A DNA stretch of 21,560 bases from JAZLIT01 sp045617525 (GTDB lineage Bacteria; Bacillota; Bacilli; Bacillales_A; Planococcaceae): contig JAZLIT010000239.1 in the NCBI GenBank assembly GCA_045617525.1, forward strand, positions 1 to 21,560, given 5' to 3'. Position 1 is the first letter of the stretch; each line of letters starts with the position of its first letter. Below, piece after piece: positions 1 through 7,099 of this stretch. The translations under genes were made by a program, and so were the position numbers. The notes under the pieces were generated by a model, which saw nothing but the letters and a program-made list of their open reading frames with translations, searched no databases and was not told where the DNA came from.

Positions 1-49
1 CAAGACTGTTAATTTCAAATTCAGTCTCCACATTTAGTTGGATATACAT
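1..49 (-). CDS. N-terminus of a truncated unknown protein
   Basis: An ATG on the minus strand at 47-49 opens a frame that runs off the left edge of the window after 16 codons (MYIQLNVETEFEINSL). A good ribosome binding site (AGAGGTGAT) lies 4-5 bases upstream of the ATG, which is the main reason to believe it is a real start. The fragment is too short to assign a family. A TGTACA-based inverted repeat at 92-121 lies about 45 bases upstream and could be a control site for it. Confidence 0.5.
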   Translation of the reverse strand, partial: MYIQLNVETEFEINSL

Positions 50-365
50 CACTAATCACCTCTGGATTAGTATGTATGTCCTGAGCATTTTTGTACATGC
101 TTATTCAAGCGGTAATGTACATATTTAAGTTAGCATTTATATTAATCAACTATGAATAACACTTCATTGCCAATAATATGTAGCAGTTAACACTCCATTT
201 ATACAACATATTTGACTTATTAAAGTTAGCTTGGCTATTTTTAACGACAACATTAAAACCCATTTTATGCTGAAAAACCCTCTTTCTATTTTAGAATAGT
301 ATCTCCGTTTTAGATGCAAATTATATAAGACGAAATAGTCAATTTTTGAAGAGGAGGGTCAAACA
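50..365. other. AT-rich intergenic region with a TGTACA inverted repeat
   Basis: No convincing gene lies between the truncated minus-strand gene and the small plus-strand gene at 366. The one clear structure is a perfect inverted repeat, TGTACAT at 92-98 and ATGTACA at 115-121. Each arm is itself centred on the palindrome TGTACA, and 16 bases separate the arms. The rest is AT-rich and presumably holds divergent promoters, but no -35/-10 pair stands out well enough to call. Confidence 0.5.
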
Positions 366-509
366 ATGGCAAAGAAAAGTAAAACAAGCTTCACGAAAAG
401 AAAGAAGCCGAAAAAAGATACGAATATTCGAGAGGAATATTCAAAAGAGTTTAACCAAGTAATTCATAATAATCCTCCTGAAGAAGTTAGGAAACACAGA
501 GGAAAGTAA
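366..509 (+). CDS. Small lysine-rich basic protein, 47 aa, unknown
   Basis: A 47-codon frame starts at ATG 366 and stops at TAA 507-509. It has a near-perfect ribosome binding site (GAGGAGGG, 351-357) with about 8 bases to the start, and an intrinsic terminator begins 12 bases after the stop, so this is very probably a real monocistronic gene. The first third is strongly basic (MAKKSK, then KRKKPKK). A more mixed and acidic middle (IREEYSKEFNQVIHN) follows, and the end is basic (RKHRGK). There is no membrane segment, no cysteine and no signal peptide. The composition would suit a nucleic-acid or ribosome binding peptide, and it loosely recalls minor small spore proteins, but I recognise no family and assign no function. 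Confidence 0.7.
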   Translation: MAKKSKTSFTKRKKPKKDTNIREEYSKEFNQVIHNNPPEEVRKHRGK

Positions 510-521
510 AGAAAGTACAGT

Positions 522-565
522 AAGAGGGTGTGACCCATATTGTCACACCCTCTTCTATAACTTTT
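522..565 (+). terminator. Intrinsic terminator after the small basic protein gene
   Basis: Perfect 13-bp arms (AAGAGGGTGTGAC at 522-534 and GTCACACCCTCTT at 542-554) enclose a 7-base loop. The tail (CTATAACTTTTA) is only moderately U-rich, so termination may be less efficient than at the other hairpins in this window. Confidence 0.75.
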
Positions 566-766
566 ACGAGCGGCAGCTTTATCCCGATTCGCAAAAACTT
601 GATTGCAAAACATACACAATTTAATACAATTCCCTTCAAAAAAATAGTAAATAACTAACTTTATTATAGTACAATAGAATTATATTTTAAGTTTTGTATT
701 GAATTCCAAGTATAAATAGTTCATTGTTAGTTAAAATTATATGTATTCAATGTAAAAGACTAGTAA
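566..766. other. AT-rich spacer upstream of the T-box leader
   Basis: No gene or repeat is visible. The proBA promoter must lie here, shortly before the T-box stem I at 767. Several TATAAA/TATAGT-like hexamers occur, for example TATAAA at 711-716, but none is paired with a good -35 at proper spacing, so I do not choose one. Confidence 0.4.
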
Positions 767-973
767 ATAACGTCCCTGAAAAAGAGAGCGAATTCCATCG
801 GCTGTAAGAAATCGCGTCAGTTACCTATTGAACCTACTTTTACCAGAACTTAGTCAAAAGCTAAGCGCGGTCTCGGCGTTATGAGAAAAGAGGAATGGTT
901 CGCCATTCAACTTAGGTGGTACCGCGGATTCGCCCAATTCGTCCTATATTTTAGGATGAATTGGGCTTTTTTT
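767..973 (+). promoter_or_regulatory. T-box riboswitch, probably proline-specific, controlling proBA
   Basis: This leader should sense uncharged tRNA-Pro and allow proBA transcription when proline is scarce. The diagnostic T-box sequence AGGTGGTACCGCG is at 914-926. Its UGGU would pair with an ACCA tRNA end, matching the A discriminator expected of Bacillus tRNA-Pro. The base of stem I is ATAACG (767-772) pairing with CGTTAT (877-882), and a GA-rich kink-turn-like motif (AGAGAG) sits at 783-788. The specifier is read as CCU at 833-835 in the context GAACCTAC, a proline codon followed by A. A second CCU followed by A lies at 824-826. A GAATGG/CCATTC hairpin with a UUCG loop (893-908) precedes the antiterminator. 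TAGG (913-916) can pair with CCTA (943-946), in competition with the terminator hairpin. Proline T-boxes ahead of proBA are established in Bacillus; the codon choice here is my reading. Confidence 0.93.
932..973 (+). terminator. T-box regulated terminator of the proBA leader
   Basis: The arms at 932-946 (GCCCAATTCGTCCTA) and 952-966 (TAGGATGAATTGGGC) pair along 15 bp with one G-U, and a run of seven T (967-973) follows. The 5' arm contains the bases that the antiterminator would sequester. This is the off-state structure of the riboswitch. Confidence 0.93.
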
Positions 974-990
974 ATAGGGAGGAAAATTTT

Positions 991-2064
991 ATGCGCATCG
1001 TCATTAAAATAGGTAGTAGTTCATTAACCAATTCTCGTGGTGAAATTGATTCATCTAAACTAGCAGATCATGTAGAGGCAATTAGTGTGCTTAAACATGC
1101 TGGTCATGAAGTCATTCTCGTATCTTCTGGTGCAATTGCAGCTGGCTTTAAACGTTTAGGTTATCCTGCTCGTCCTGTCACTATCAAAGGGAAACAAGCT
1201 GCTGCTGCTGTTGGACAAAGTTTACTTATTCAACATTACGCATCAACATTTGCATCCTATCAAATCGTCTCGGCCCAATTATTATTAACACGTGGCGATT
1301 TCACACATAAGAAGCGCTATAAAAATGCCTACGCAACACTTAGCGAACTACTTGAGCGTTCAGTTCTACCAATAATTAATGAAAATGATACCGTGTCCAT
1401 TACCGAATTAACTTTTGGCGATAATGACATGCTATCTGCACTTGTAGCAGGTTTAATGCACGCAGATTTGCTTATTATTTTGACTGACGTTAACGGCCTT
1501 TATACGGCAAATCCGTCAACTGATCCTACTGCAAGCCAAATCAAGTCGCTCACTGAAGTAACGTCATCTATGCTACAAAGTGCGCGCGGAACAGGTTCGT
1601 CAGTTGGAACAGGTGGAATGGAGACAAAACTCCAGGCCGCGAACTATGCAATGGAAAACGGAATTAATACATTTATCGGTACAGGTAAAGGGTCTCAAAA
1701 GCTCCTTCAAATTGTAGCAGGCGATGGTGACGGAACGTACTGTCTTAAAAACGGGCAAACCGTACGTAATGAAAAACGTTGGGTTGCACTAACTGAAATA
1801 TCAGGAAAAATTACTATCGATGCTGGCGCCTATCATGCATTAATCAAAGGTGGGAAAAGCCTACTTTTACCTGGTGTCCAAGCATTTGAAGGACATTTTG
1901 AAAGTGGTGAAGTTGTAGAAGTTTTACATGATAATCAATGCATTGGACGAGGCGTAATCGCATATGCAAGTGATGAGCTCCAACTTAAAATGGGCAAAAA
2001 TAAATATCAACTTGATGAAAAAGCACCACCTGTTATCCATCGTGATCAATGGGTGCAATTATAA
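991..2064 (+). CDS. proB: Glutamate 5-kinase ProB
   Basis: ProB phosphorylates the gamma-carboxyl of L-glutamate with ATP, the first and feedback-controlled step of proline synthesis in the cytoplasm. The 357-residue protein opens with MRIVIKIGSSSLTNSR, the nucleotide-binding start of the amino-acid kinase fold. It carries the family motifs LVSSGAIAAG, INENDTVS and FGDNDMLSALVAG, and ends in a PUA domain over roughly the last 90 residues. Length and domain order are normal. The ATG at 991 is chosen because GGGAGG (977-982) stands 8 bases before it. An in-frame TTG at 961 would start inside the T-box terminator stem and is rejected. proA follows after 12 bases, so the two form an operon under the T-box. 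No proC/proI homologue is in the window. Confidence 0.97.
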   Translation: MRIVIKIGSSSLTNSRGEIDSSKLADHVEAISVLKHAGHEVILVSSGAIAAGFKRLGYPARPVTIKGKQAAAAVGQSLLIQHYASTFASYQIVSAQLLLTRGDFTHKKRYKNAYATLSELLERSVLPIINENDTVSITELTFGDNDMLSALVAGLMHADLLIILTDVNGLYTANPSTDPTASQIKSLTEVTSSMLQSARGTGSSVGTGGMETKLQAANYAMENGINTFIGTGKGSQKLLQIVAGDGDGTYCLKNGQTVRNEKRWVALTEISGKITIDAGAYHALIKGGKSLLLPGVQAFEGHFESGEVVEVLHDNQCIGRGVIAYASDELQLKMGKNKYQLDEKAPPVIHRDQWVQL

Positions 2065-2076
2065 GGAGGCGTAACT

Positions 2077-3339
2077 ATGGGTATTGCAATCGAAAATGAG
2101 GTAATAGTAAAAGGAAAACGTGCGAAAGAAGCAAGTCGTATTTTAAATCAGAAAACGACGGCTGATAAAGAAAATGTACTTCGAGTACTTGCACAACAAT
2201 TACATGCTGATAGTGGTAAAATACTTGATGCAAACGCACTTGATATTGAAGCTGGCAAGATTAATCAAATGCCTGACGCCACGCTTGACCGTATTTTATT
2301 AACCGAAACACGTATTCAGGCAATGGTAGACGCAATATACGATTTAATCGAGTTACCCGACCCTATTGGCGAAGTACTTGAAGTAATCGAAAAGGAAAAT
2401 GGCTTGAAAATCCACAAAAAACGCGTGCCACTGGGTGTCATTGGTATGATTTACGAAGCACGTCCGAATGTAACGATTGATGCAGCAACACTTGCCTTAA
2501 AAACAAATAATGCCGTGTTATTACGTGGAAGTTCATCGGCCATTCATTCGAATAAAGCAATTGTGGCATCCATTCAAACTGCCCTTTTAAAAGCAGAATT
2601 TCCGCAAGATGCTGTACTTTTAATCGAGGATACTTCGCGTGAAACAGCAAAAACGTTGTTTACATTAAATGAATACTTAGACGTACTCATTCCACGTGGC
2701 GGTAAAAAGCTCATCGATTTAGTGGTGCGCGAAGCATCTGTACCTGTTCTTGAAACAGGTGCTGGCAACTGTCATATATTCATCGATGAAAGTGCACAGT
2801 TGGAGATGGTACAGTCCATCATTATAAACGCGAAAACACAGCGACCTTCTGTTTGTAATGCGATTGAAAGCTTACTTATACACGAAGCCTTCTTAGCAGC
2901 ACATGGTAAAAACTTACTTCAAACTTTATTGGATGCGCAAATTGAAATTTACGGCGACGAAACGGTTCGAGCTTTAGACGCACGTATTTTACCTGCTACA
3001 GAGGATCATTACGCAGAAGAATTTCTACGTTTAGCTTTGAGCATCAAGGTTGTATCAAAAGTCCAAGAAGCCATAGATCATATTCAGCACTTCGGCACAA
3101 AACATTCGGAAGCTATACTTACTGAAAACGCCAAGAATGCAGCACAATTCCTTCAGCAAGTGGACGCGGCGGCTGTTTATCACAATGCCTCAACACGTTT
3201 CACAGATGGCTTTGAATTCGGCTACGGCGCAGAAATTGGTATTTCCACACAGAAGCTACATGCACGTGGTCCAATGGGGTTACCTGCACTTACTTCCACA
3301 AAATATTTTATCTATGGCACAGGTCAAATTCGCAAATAG
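2077..3339 (+). CDS. proA: Gamma-glutamyl phosphate reductase ProA
   Basis: ProA reduces the unstable gamma-glutamyl phosphate made by ProB to glutamate semialdehyde using NADPH; the product cyclises and goes on to proline. The 420-residue protein belongs to the aldehyde dehydrogenase superfamily. The catalytic cysteine is C260 in RPSVCNAIE, with the conserved GVIGMIYEARPNVT block near 120-133 and VLETGAGNCHIF near 224-235. Full length is normal. A strong ribosome binding site (AAGGAGG) overlaps the proB stop region, supporting the ATG at 2077 and coupled expression with proB. A bidirectional terminator begins two bases after the stop codon. Confidence 0.97.
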   Translation: MGIAIENEVIVKGKRAKEASRILNQKTTADKENVLRVLAQQLHADSGKILDANALDIEAGKINQMPDATLDRILLTETRIQAMVDAIYDLIELPDPIGEVLEVIEKENGLKIHKKRVPLGVIGMIYEARPNVTIDAATLALKTNNAVLLRGSSSAIHSNKAIVASIQTALLKAEFPQDAVLLIEDTSRETAKTLFTLNEYLDVLIPRGGKKLIDLVVREASVPVLETGAGNCHIFIDESAQLEMVQSIIINAKTQRPSVCNAIESLLIHEAFLAAHGKNLLQTLLDAQIEIYGDETVRALDARILPATEDHYAEEFLRLALSIKVVSKVQEAIDHIQHFGTKHSEAILTENAKNAAQFLQQVDAAAVYHNASTRFTDGFEFGYGAEIGISTQKLHARGPMGLPALTSTKYFIYGTGQIRK

Positions 3340-3340
3340 A

Positions 3341-3377
3341 AAAAGGAGTTTGCATTTATCTCATGCAAACTCCTTTT
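3341..3377. terminator. Bidirectional terminator between proA and a convergent gene
   Basis: Perfect 15-bp arms at 3341-3355 (AAAAGGAGTTTGCAT) and 3363-3377 (ATGCAAACTCCTTTT) flank a 7-base loop. The A-run on the left and T-run on the right give a U-tail on both strands. It can therefore end proBA from the left and the convergent membrane protein gene (stop at 3380) from the right. Confidence 0.9.
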
Positions 3378-3379
3378 AT

Positions 3380-3949
3380 CTAGCTATTACCGTAATCATA
3401 TTGCTCAAGCTTTATCTTATTTTGGTCTAACATAACTTTCATTTTTGAACGCGCAACTTGAACATGTTTAGTTTCCCTAAAGGAATACATTTCACCATCT
3501 TTGAAATGAAGTTCATAATAGGCGCCACCTTTACGTTCAGGTCGATCTTCAAAATATTCAGCTCGCACAATATCGGACCAATCATAGAGATGCTCTTGTA
3601 CTTGTAATACAGTACGGATTTGAATACCTTGTTGAGACATTTTCATATAACTTGACGAGCCGGCAATAAATATAAAAAACGCTACAACAGCTAGGCCTAT
3701 ACTCGTTCTAACCGCCCATTTTTTTAAGTCTGTAGCTAGCAACAACACACAAATACAAATTAACACAAAAATCCCTACGCCATAAAAAATATGATTGACA
3801 GTTGGCGTATAATAGACCCATGTATACTTTTCAAAAAAGAGCGTCATTGGAACCATCGCCGGTACAATCACAACTAAAAGTGGCGAAAATATAAAAAGAC
3901 AAAATCCAAAGACTAAAAATAAATGTTTTACTTGGCCATTTTGATACAT
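3380..3949 (-). CDS. Membrane protein with C-terminal soluble (PH-like?) domain
   Basis: This is a 189-residue protein of unknown function. Three hydrophobic stretches are visible: about residues 10-36 (long, with two prolines), 53-75 and 79-98. A soluble C-terminal part of about 85 residues follows, with alternating hydrophobic beta-strand character (GIQIRTVLQVQEHLYDWSDI, then GGAYYELHFKDG) and a final helix. The pattern of membrane segments followed by a small beta-rich domain and a W-x-D-I turn resembles bacterial PH-like domain proteins, but that is only an inference. The ATG at 3949 is preferred over an in-frame ATG at 3991 because an extended -10 (TGCTATAAT, -10 at 3971-3976) would start transcription downstream of 3991. 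A GGAG/GGGTGG-rich leader stands directly before 3949. It converges with proA. Confidence 0.8.
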   Translation of the reverse strand: MYQNGQVKHLFLVFGFCLFIFSPLLVVIVPAMVPMTLFFEKYTWVYYTPTVNHIFYGVGIFVLICICVLLLATDLKKWAVRTSIGLAVVAFFIFIAGSSSYMKMSQQGIQIRTVLQVQEHLYDWSDIVRAEYFEDRPERKGGAYYELHFKDGEMYSFRETKHVQVARSKMKVMLDQNKIKLEQYDYGNS

Positions 3950-3970
3950 ACACACCACCCTCTCTCCTAA

Positions 3971-3979
3971 ATTATAGCA
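3971..3979 (-). promoter_or_regulatory. Extended -10 promoter of the membrane protein gene
   Basis: Minus-strand TGCTATAAT is a perfect extended -10 element (hexamer at 3971-3976). There is no good -35, which extended -10 promoters tolerate. The predicted transcript would start near 3964, giving a leader of about 15 bases. Confidence 0.55.
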
Positions 3980-4066
3980 AAAATTTCGCATTAAATGAGC
4001 TTTTTATAAGATTCGGAATAATCAGGTTCAATTTCGTGTTATTCATACTAATTTGGAGGTACAACA

Positions 4067-4948
4067 ATGAATTTAGCAGCGATCACAAAGCTAACGATTT
4101 CAATGGCAATTTTCGGTTCAATCGGCTTTTTTACAATCAACACAGGGATTCCTGCGATTGAACTTGTTTTTATCCGTTGCATATGCGCCACGTTAATTCT
4201 GATTGGTATATGGGCTCTTACTGGCGGATATAAAACTGAACGTTGGAGCAAAAACACCCTCTTACGTACAATGGTTTGTGGGGTATTTCTCGTCTTAAAT
4301 TGGGTATTTTTATTCAAAGCATTTGAAGTGATGTCAATTTCAATTGCAATTTCCTTATATAATTTAGCCCCTATTTTCGTGTTGCTCATCGGTACGTTTT
4401 TTTTACGAGAACGCATCACTTTTATCGGTATTCTTGCGACGACGATTTGCTTTATTGGTAGTATTCTTATTGTTGGTGTCGATTATTTCAAAAGCATGGA
4501 TGCGCTTTTTTCATCAGGCTTTATATGGGCAATTTTATCAGCGCTTTGCTATGCACTGACGATGCTTACAAGTCGTACCATTAAGGATATTTCATCCTAT
4601 GCATTAACTTTCATTCAAACTGCTGTGGGCATTGTGATACTTGGTCCACTTTGCGATTTCACGTTGTTTCAAAACTTAACGACGTCGAATTGGCTGTATA
4701 TATTAGGTACTGGTATTATACATACTGGCTTTGTTTATTATTTATTTTTTGATAGCGTACGTGTACTCCCTACAATGCTCATTTCTGTCCTCGTATTTGT
4801 GGACCCTGTTGTGGCAATTTTACTTGATGTGGTGTTACTTGATTTCGTACCGAGTACACTGCAAATTGTTGGAATTGTACTCATTTTCGGAAGTATTGTA
4901 TGTACGGTTTTTATGCCTCAGAAGAAGCATGAAGAACATAGCACCTAA
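4067..4948 (+). CDS. EamA/DMT-family transporter
   Basis: This is a drug/metabolite transporter superfamily permease of 293 residues, predicted to export or exchange a small metabolite such as an amino acid across the cytoplasmic membrane. About ten hydrophobic helices form two EamA repeats: residues about 5-135, including FGSIGFFTINTG and IRCICATLIL, and about 150-285, including the matching WAILSALCYALTMLTSR. The second half ends with FVDPVVAILLDVVLL, the usual E/D-P-V-x-A-x-L motif position. The ribosome binding site TTTGGAGG lies 9 bases before the ATG. The gene is monocistronic, with its own terminator at 4976. Substrate cannot be told from sequence. The first helices come with few charged residues, as usual for the family. 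Confidence 0.9.
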   Translation: MNLAAITKLTISMAIFGSIGFFTINTGIPAIELVFIRCICATLILIGIWALTGGYKTERWSKNTLLRTMVCGVFLVLNWVFLFKAFEVMSISIAISLYNLAPIFVLLIGTFFLRERITFIGILATTICFIGSILIVGVDYFKSMDALFSSGFIWAILSALCYALTMLTSRTIKDISSYALTFIQTAVGIVILGPLCDFTLFQNLTTSNWLYILGTGIIHTGFVYYLFFDSVRVLPTMLISVLVFVDPVVAILLDVVLLDFVPSTLQIVGIVLIFGSIVCTVFMPQKKHEEHST

Positions 4949-4975
4949 TATAAAAGGTTCTGCGTCCAATGTTGG

Positions 4976-5016
4976 GGTGTACTGAGATTGATTCTAATTT
5001 CAGTACACCTTTTTTT
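4976..5016 (+). terminator. Terminator of the EamA transporter gene
   Basis: The arms at 4976-4989 (GGTGTACTGAGATT) and 4996-5009 (AATTTCAGTACACC) pair along 14 bp with one G-U around a 6-base loop. Seven T (5010-5016) follow. Confidence 0.92.
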
Positions 5017-5054
5017 GCGAACTGAGGTGAACACCCCCAAAATATTTTAGTACT

Positions 5055-5094
5055 AAAAAATAGGACGCTTTGCAATTATAATGAAAAACGCCCT
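5055..5094 (-). terminator. Terminator of tag
   Basis: On the minus strand, AGGGCGTTTT pairs with AAAGCGTCCT (plus-strand arms 5062-5071 and 5085-5094) with two wobble pairs. A T-rich tail, read from plus-strand A-run 5055-5060, follows. It starts 10 bases after the tag stop codon. Confidence 0.7.
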
Positions 5095-5103
5095 TTATTC
5101 GTT

Positions 5104-5664
5104 TCATTTCATCACGTGGTAGCATTGACAACCCTTTACGTGATCATTAACCATGCCTACTGCTTGCATAAACGCATAACAAATCGTAGAACCTATAAAT
5201 TTAAAGCCATCTTTCTTCAATTGCTTGCTCATTTTATCGCTAATTTCGCTCTTAGCAGGAACTTCCGAAAGTGAGGCAATTTCGTTGTTAATGGGCGTAC
5301 CATCCACAAAGGACCAAATATAGTTCGAAAATGACCCGTGTTCAGCCTGAATTTTTAAATAGGCCTCCGCGTTACGAATAAACGCATTCACCTTTAATTT
5401 ATTTCGAATAATACCTGGATCCGCTAATAATGCAGCGATTTTTCCTTCGTCATAGTCCTTCATTTTATGTGCATCAAATTGATCAAATACTTCGCGGTAA
5501 TGCGTCCGCTTTTTCAACACGGTCCACCAGCTAAGGCCTGCCTGTGCCCCTTCTAGGCAAAGCATTTCAAAAAGCTGTTGGTCGTCAAAATTTGGAACGC
5601 CCCACTCTTCATCATGATACGCCACATATAGTGGATCTTTTCCTTCTACCCAAGCACATCTCAT
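5104..5664 (-). CDS. tag: DNA-3-methyladenine glycosylase I (Tag)
   Basis: Tag removes 3-methyladenine from alkylated DNA, starting base excision repair. The 186-residue protein starts MRCAWVEGKDPLYVAYHDEE, the family hallmark. The zinc-site residues known from E. coli Tag are all present: C3 and H17 at the N-terminus, H175 and C179 near the end (NDHVKGC). The proposed catalytic E38 is in LCLEGAQAGLSWWTVLKKR. The start at 5664 gives 7-8 bases to the AAGGAGG site. Upstream in-frame ATG 5670 and GTG 5682 lie on or before that site and are unlikely. The gene stands alone with a terminator at 5055-5094, and no alkylation-response genes are next to it. Confidence 0.95.
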   Translation of the reverse strand: MRCAWVEGKDPLYVAYHDEEWGVPNFDDQQLFEMLCLEGAQAGLSWWTVLKKRTHYREVFDQFDAHKMKDYDEGKIAALLADPGIIRNKLKVNAFIRNAEAYLKIQAEHGSFSNYIWSFVDGTPINNEIASLSEVPAKSEISDKMSKQLKKDGFKFIGSTICYAFMQAVGMVNDHVKGCQCYHVMK

Positions 5665-5682
5665 TGTCATTTCCTCCTTCAC

Positions 5683-6219
5683 GTGACTTATCAGTTTTAA
5701 AGCTCTCGCCTAAGGAATAGCAAAGAAAATACTATAAATAGTGCACACAATGCTACTAAAACCCTATTTAATTGGCTTTTCTATTACTAGTATTACTGTT
5801 GTTTTAAAGATGTCTTTTACTGCCTTTTCATCTCATTTCAGTTTAACAGATTAGTAGAAAATATGATTCAGCTGAATTCCATTTTTTACTTTTAGCTTCA
5901 AGCTTAATAACTATCTAGCGAAATATATTATCTTTTAGCACAATTAAATCATAAAGTGCCCTATTCGGACTTTCTCAGTGCCTCCTGGTTATGCGCCTTT
6001 TTATGTTTAGGTGAAAAATGTCCCCAAATCTCGCTTTGGGGAATGGTTTTAGGCTATTTATAACAAGTGATAGAATACCCGCTTTAATTATTATTGATTC
6101 CTATATAATTTGGTCAAAGTGTTTAGTAATGTTAATTTGAAAATAGTTCGAATTTATTTACATAAAATTTCTGTATCCGTAAATAACAATAGTAAATGCA
6201 GAAAGGATTGGGTTAGTAT
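5683..6219. other. Gene-free stretch of about 540 bases
   Basis: No frame with a ribosome binding site is visible. It holds a perfect 12-bp palindrome ATTCAGCTGAAT at 5866-5877, AGCTTCAAGCT at about 5893-5903, and the GTCCCCAAATC-containing hairpin at 6021-6042. The last 80 bases presumably contain the promoter of the gene at 6220; TTGAAA at 6137-6142 with CATAAA at 6161-6166 (18-base spacing) is a weak candidate. Confidence 0.5.
6021..6042. repeat. Hairpin with perfect 8-bp arms, no T-tail
   Basis: TCCCCAAA (6021-6028) and TTTGGGGA (6035-6042) flank the loop TCTCGC. The following sequence (ATGGTTTTAGG) has only four T and no gene lies just upstream on the plus strand, so it is not an obvious terminator. 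Its left arm is part of an 11-mer, GTCCCCAAATC, found again at 6778-6788. Confidence 0.6.
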
Positions 6220-6654
6220 ATGAGAATAAAGATTATCATTCCATTACTTTTAATGTGTCTAATAGCTATAAATTCTGTTTTTTCAAAATCAGATATTGAA
6301 TATTTCCCTCAAGATAAACCCCCAAGTATATTAGAGTTAGCCTTTATACGTGAATTAGGTCCATCTATTGTTGAAACAATGTCTTCAAATGGTAATAATC
6401 AATTATTCATGGATGGAAGAATCGAAAAAATTGAAAGAAATAAAGAAGATGATTATTATGACGTTACGTTAAGAGTTATTTCTTTCGAGGGTGCCCACAA
6501 TCCGCCGTATCATCTTATTAACATCACATTCCGTATACCATCTGGTGAATCTTCAAATAAGTATAAAGTAATTTCAAATAAGGCCGTAATTTCATATAAA
6601 GTAAAAGCCATTACTCCCGACGAATATTTGGAATTATCTAAATTTACTGGGTAA
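6220..6654 (+). CDS. Secreted DUF3888 protein
   Basis: This 144-residue exported protein has an N-terminal signal peptide (MRIKIIIPLLLMCLIAINSV, probable cleavage after about residue 22, FS/KSD). No cysteine follows in a lipobox position, so it is secreted or loosely surface-bound rather than a lipoprotein. The mature part matches my memory of the DUF3888 family: a helical ELAFIRELGPSIVETM segment, then a beta-rich domain with the typical SFEGAHNPPYHLINITFRI stretch around residues 88-106. Function is unknown. The ribosome binding site (AAAGGA near 6202) is more distant than usual, so expression may be modest. The gene stands alone in a gene-poor, AT-rich stretch flanked by copies of an 11-mer, which fits a locally acquired or variable locus. 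Confidence 0.75.
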   Translation: MRIKIIIPLLLMCLIAINSVFSKSDIEYFPQDKPPSILELAFIRELGPSIVETMSSNGNNQLFMDGRIEKIERNKEDDYYDVTLRVISFEGAHNPPYHLINITFRIPSGESSNKYKVISNKAVISYKVKAITPDEYLELSKFTG

Positions 6655-7099
6655 TTCCCGATTTTTTTACTGAAAAATATTGTTCAAGTGTTAAGTGAAA
6701 TATAATTTCATTCCACTGCTTATTTGGATAGCCTAAATTTAAAGGGTTATAATGTATACAAATCAAACCAAATAAACGTCCCCAAATCAAAGTTAGCGCA
6801 TAAAAAGTAAAGTCAAGAACGTTTATTTAACAGCGTTCTTGACTTTTTCTTTGTCACAAAAGTTTATACAGTTTTTGTACACCTTCTAAAAAATTCATTA
6901 CCATCAAGGGTTTAAGAGCATTTTGGAGATTGTTGAATGATTGGGAGATGTCCTACTAAAAAATGAGCGCTTCTTGGTTTTACCAGCTTTGAGAAAATAG
7001 CCTTTATCAAAAACCGATACGAAGCCTCTAATCAAACCATCACTTTTTCAGCGGACCTCGCCACAATGGAATCTATAGTAGCGAGTCGCCTCTAACTTC
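6655..7099. other. Gene-poor stretch with terminator and possible decayed frame
   Basis: It contains the second GTCCCCAAATC copy (6778-6788), a strong terminator hairpin (6809-6848), a 32-codon minus-strand open stretch at 6854-6952 that could be the tail of a decayed gene, and imperfect complementary GC-rich blocks (GCGGACCTCGC at 7051-7061, GCGAGTCGC at 7081-7089). No intact gene is seen. Confidence 0.5.
6809..6848 (+). terminator. Strong hairpin terminator downstream of the DUF3888 gene
   Basis: The arms AAAGTCAAGAACG (6809-6821) and CGTTCTTGACTTT (6834-6846) are perfect over 13 bp with a 12-base loop and a T-rich tail (TTTTTCTTT). It lies 155 bases after the DUF3888 stop codon, unusually far. 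It may therefore end a long 3' UTR or an unannotated transcript. Confidence 0.75.

Noticed and set aside
961..990. Upstream TTG start for proB
   Set aside because: It lies inside the 3' arm of the T-box terminator and has no ribosome binding site. The ATG at 991 has one and matches the family start.
2438..2768. Antisense open frames inside proA
   Set aside because: They have no ribosome binding sites and lie fully within a conserved gene. They reflect codon bias of proA.
7051..7089. Terminator for the carbonic anhydrase gene
   Set aside because: The GC-rich complementary blocks pair only with bulges, the loop is 19 bases and no T-run follows.
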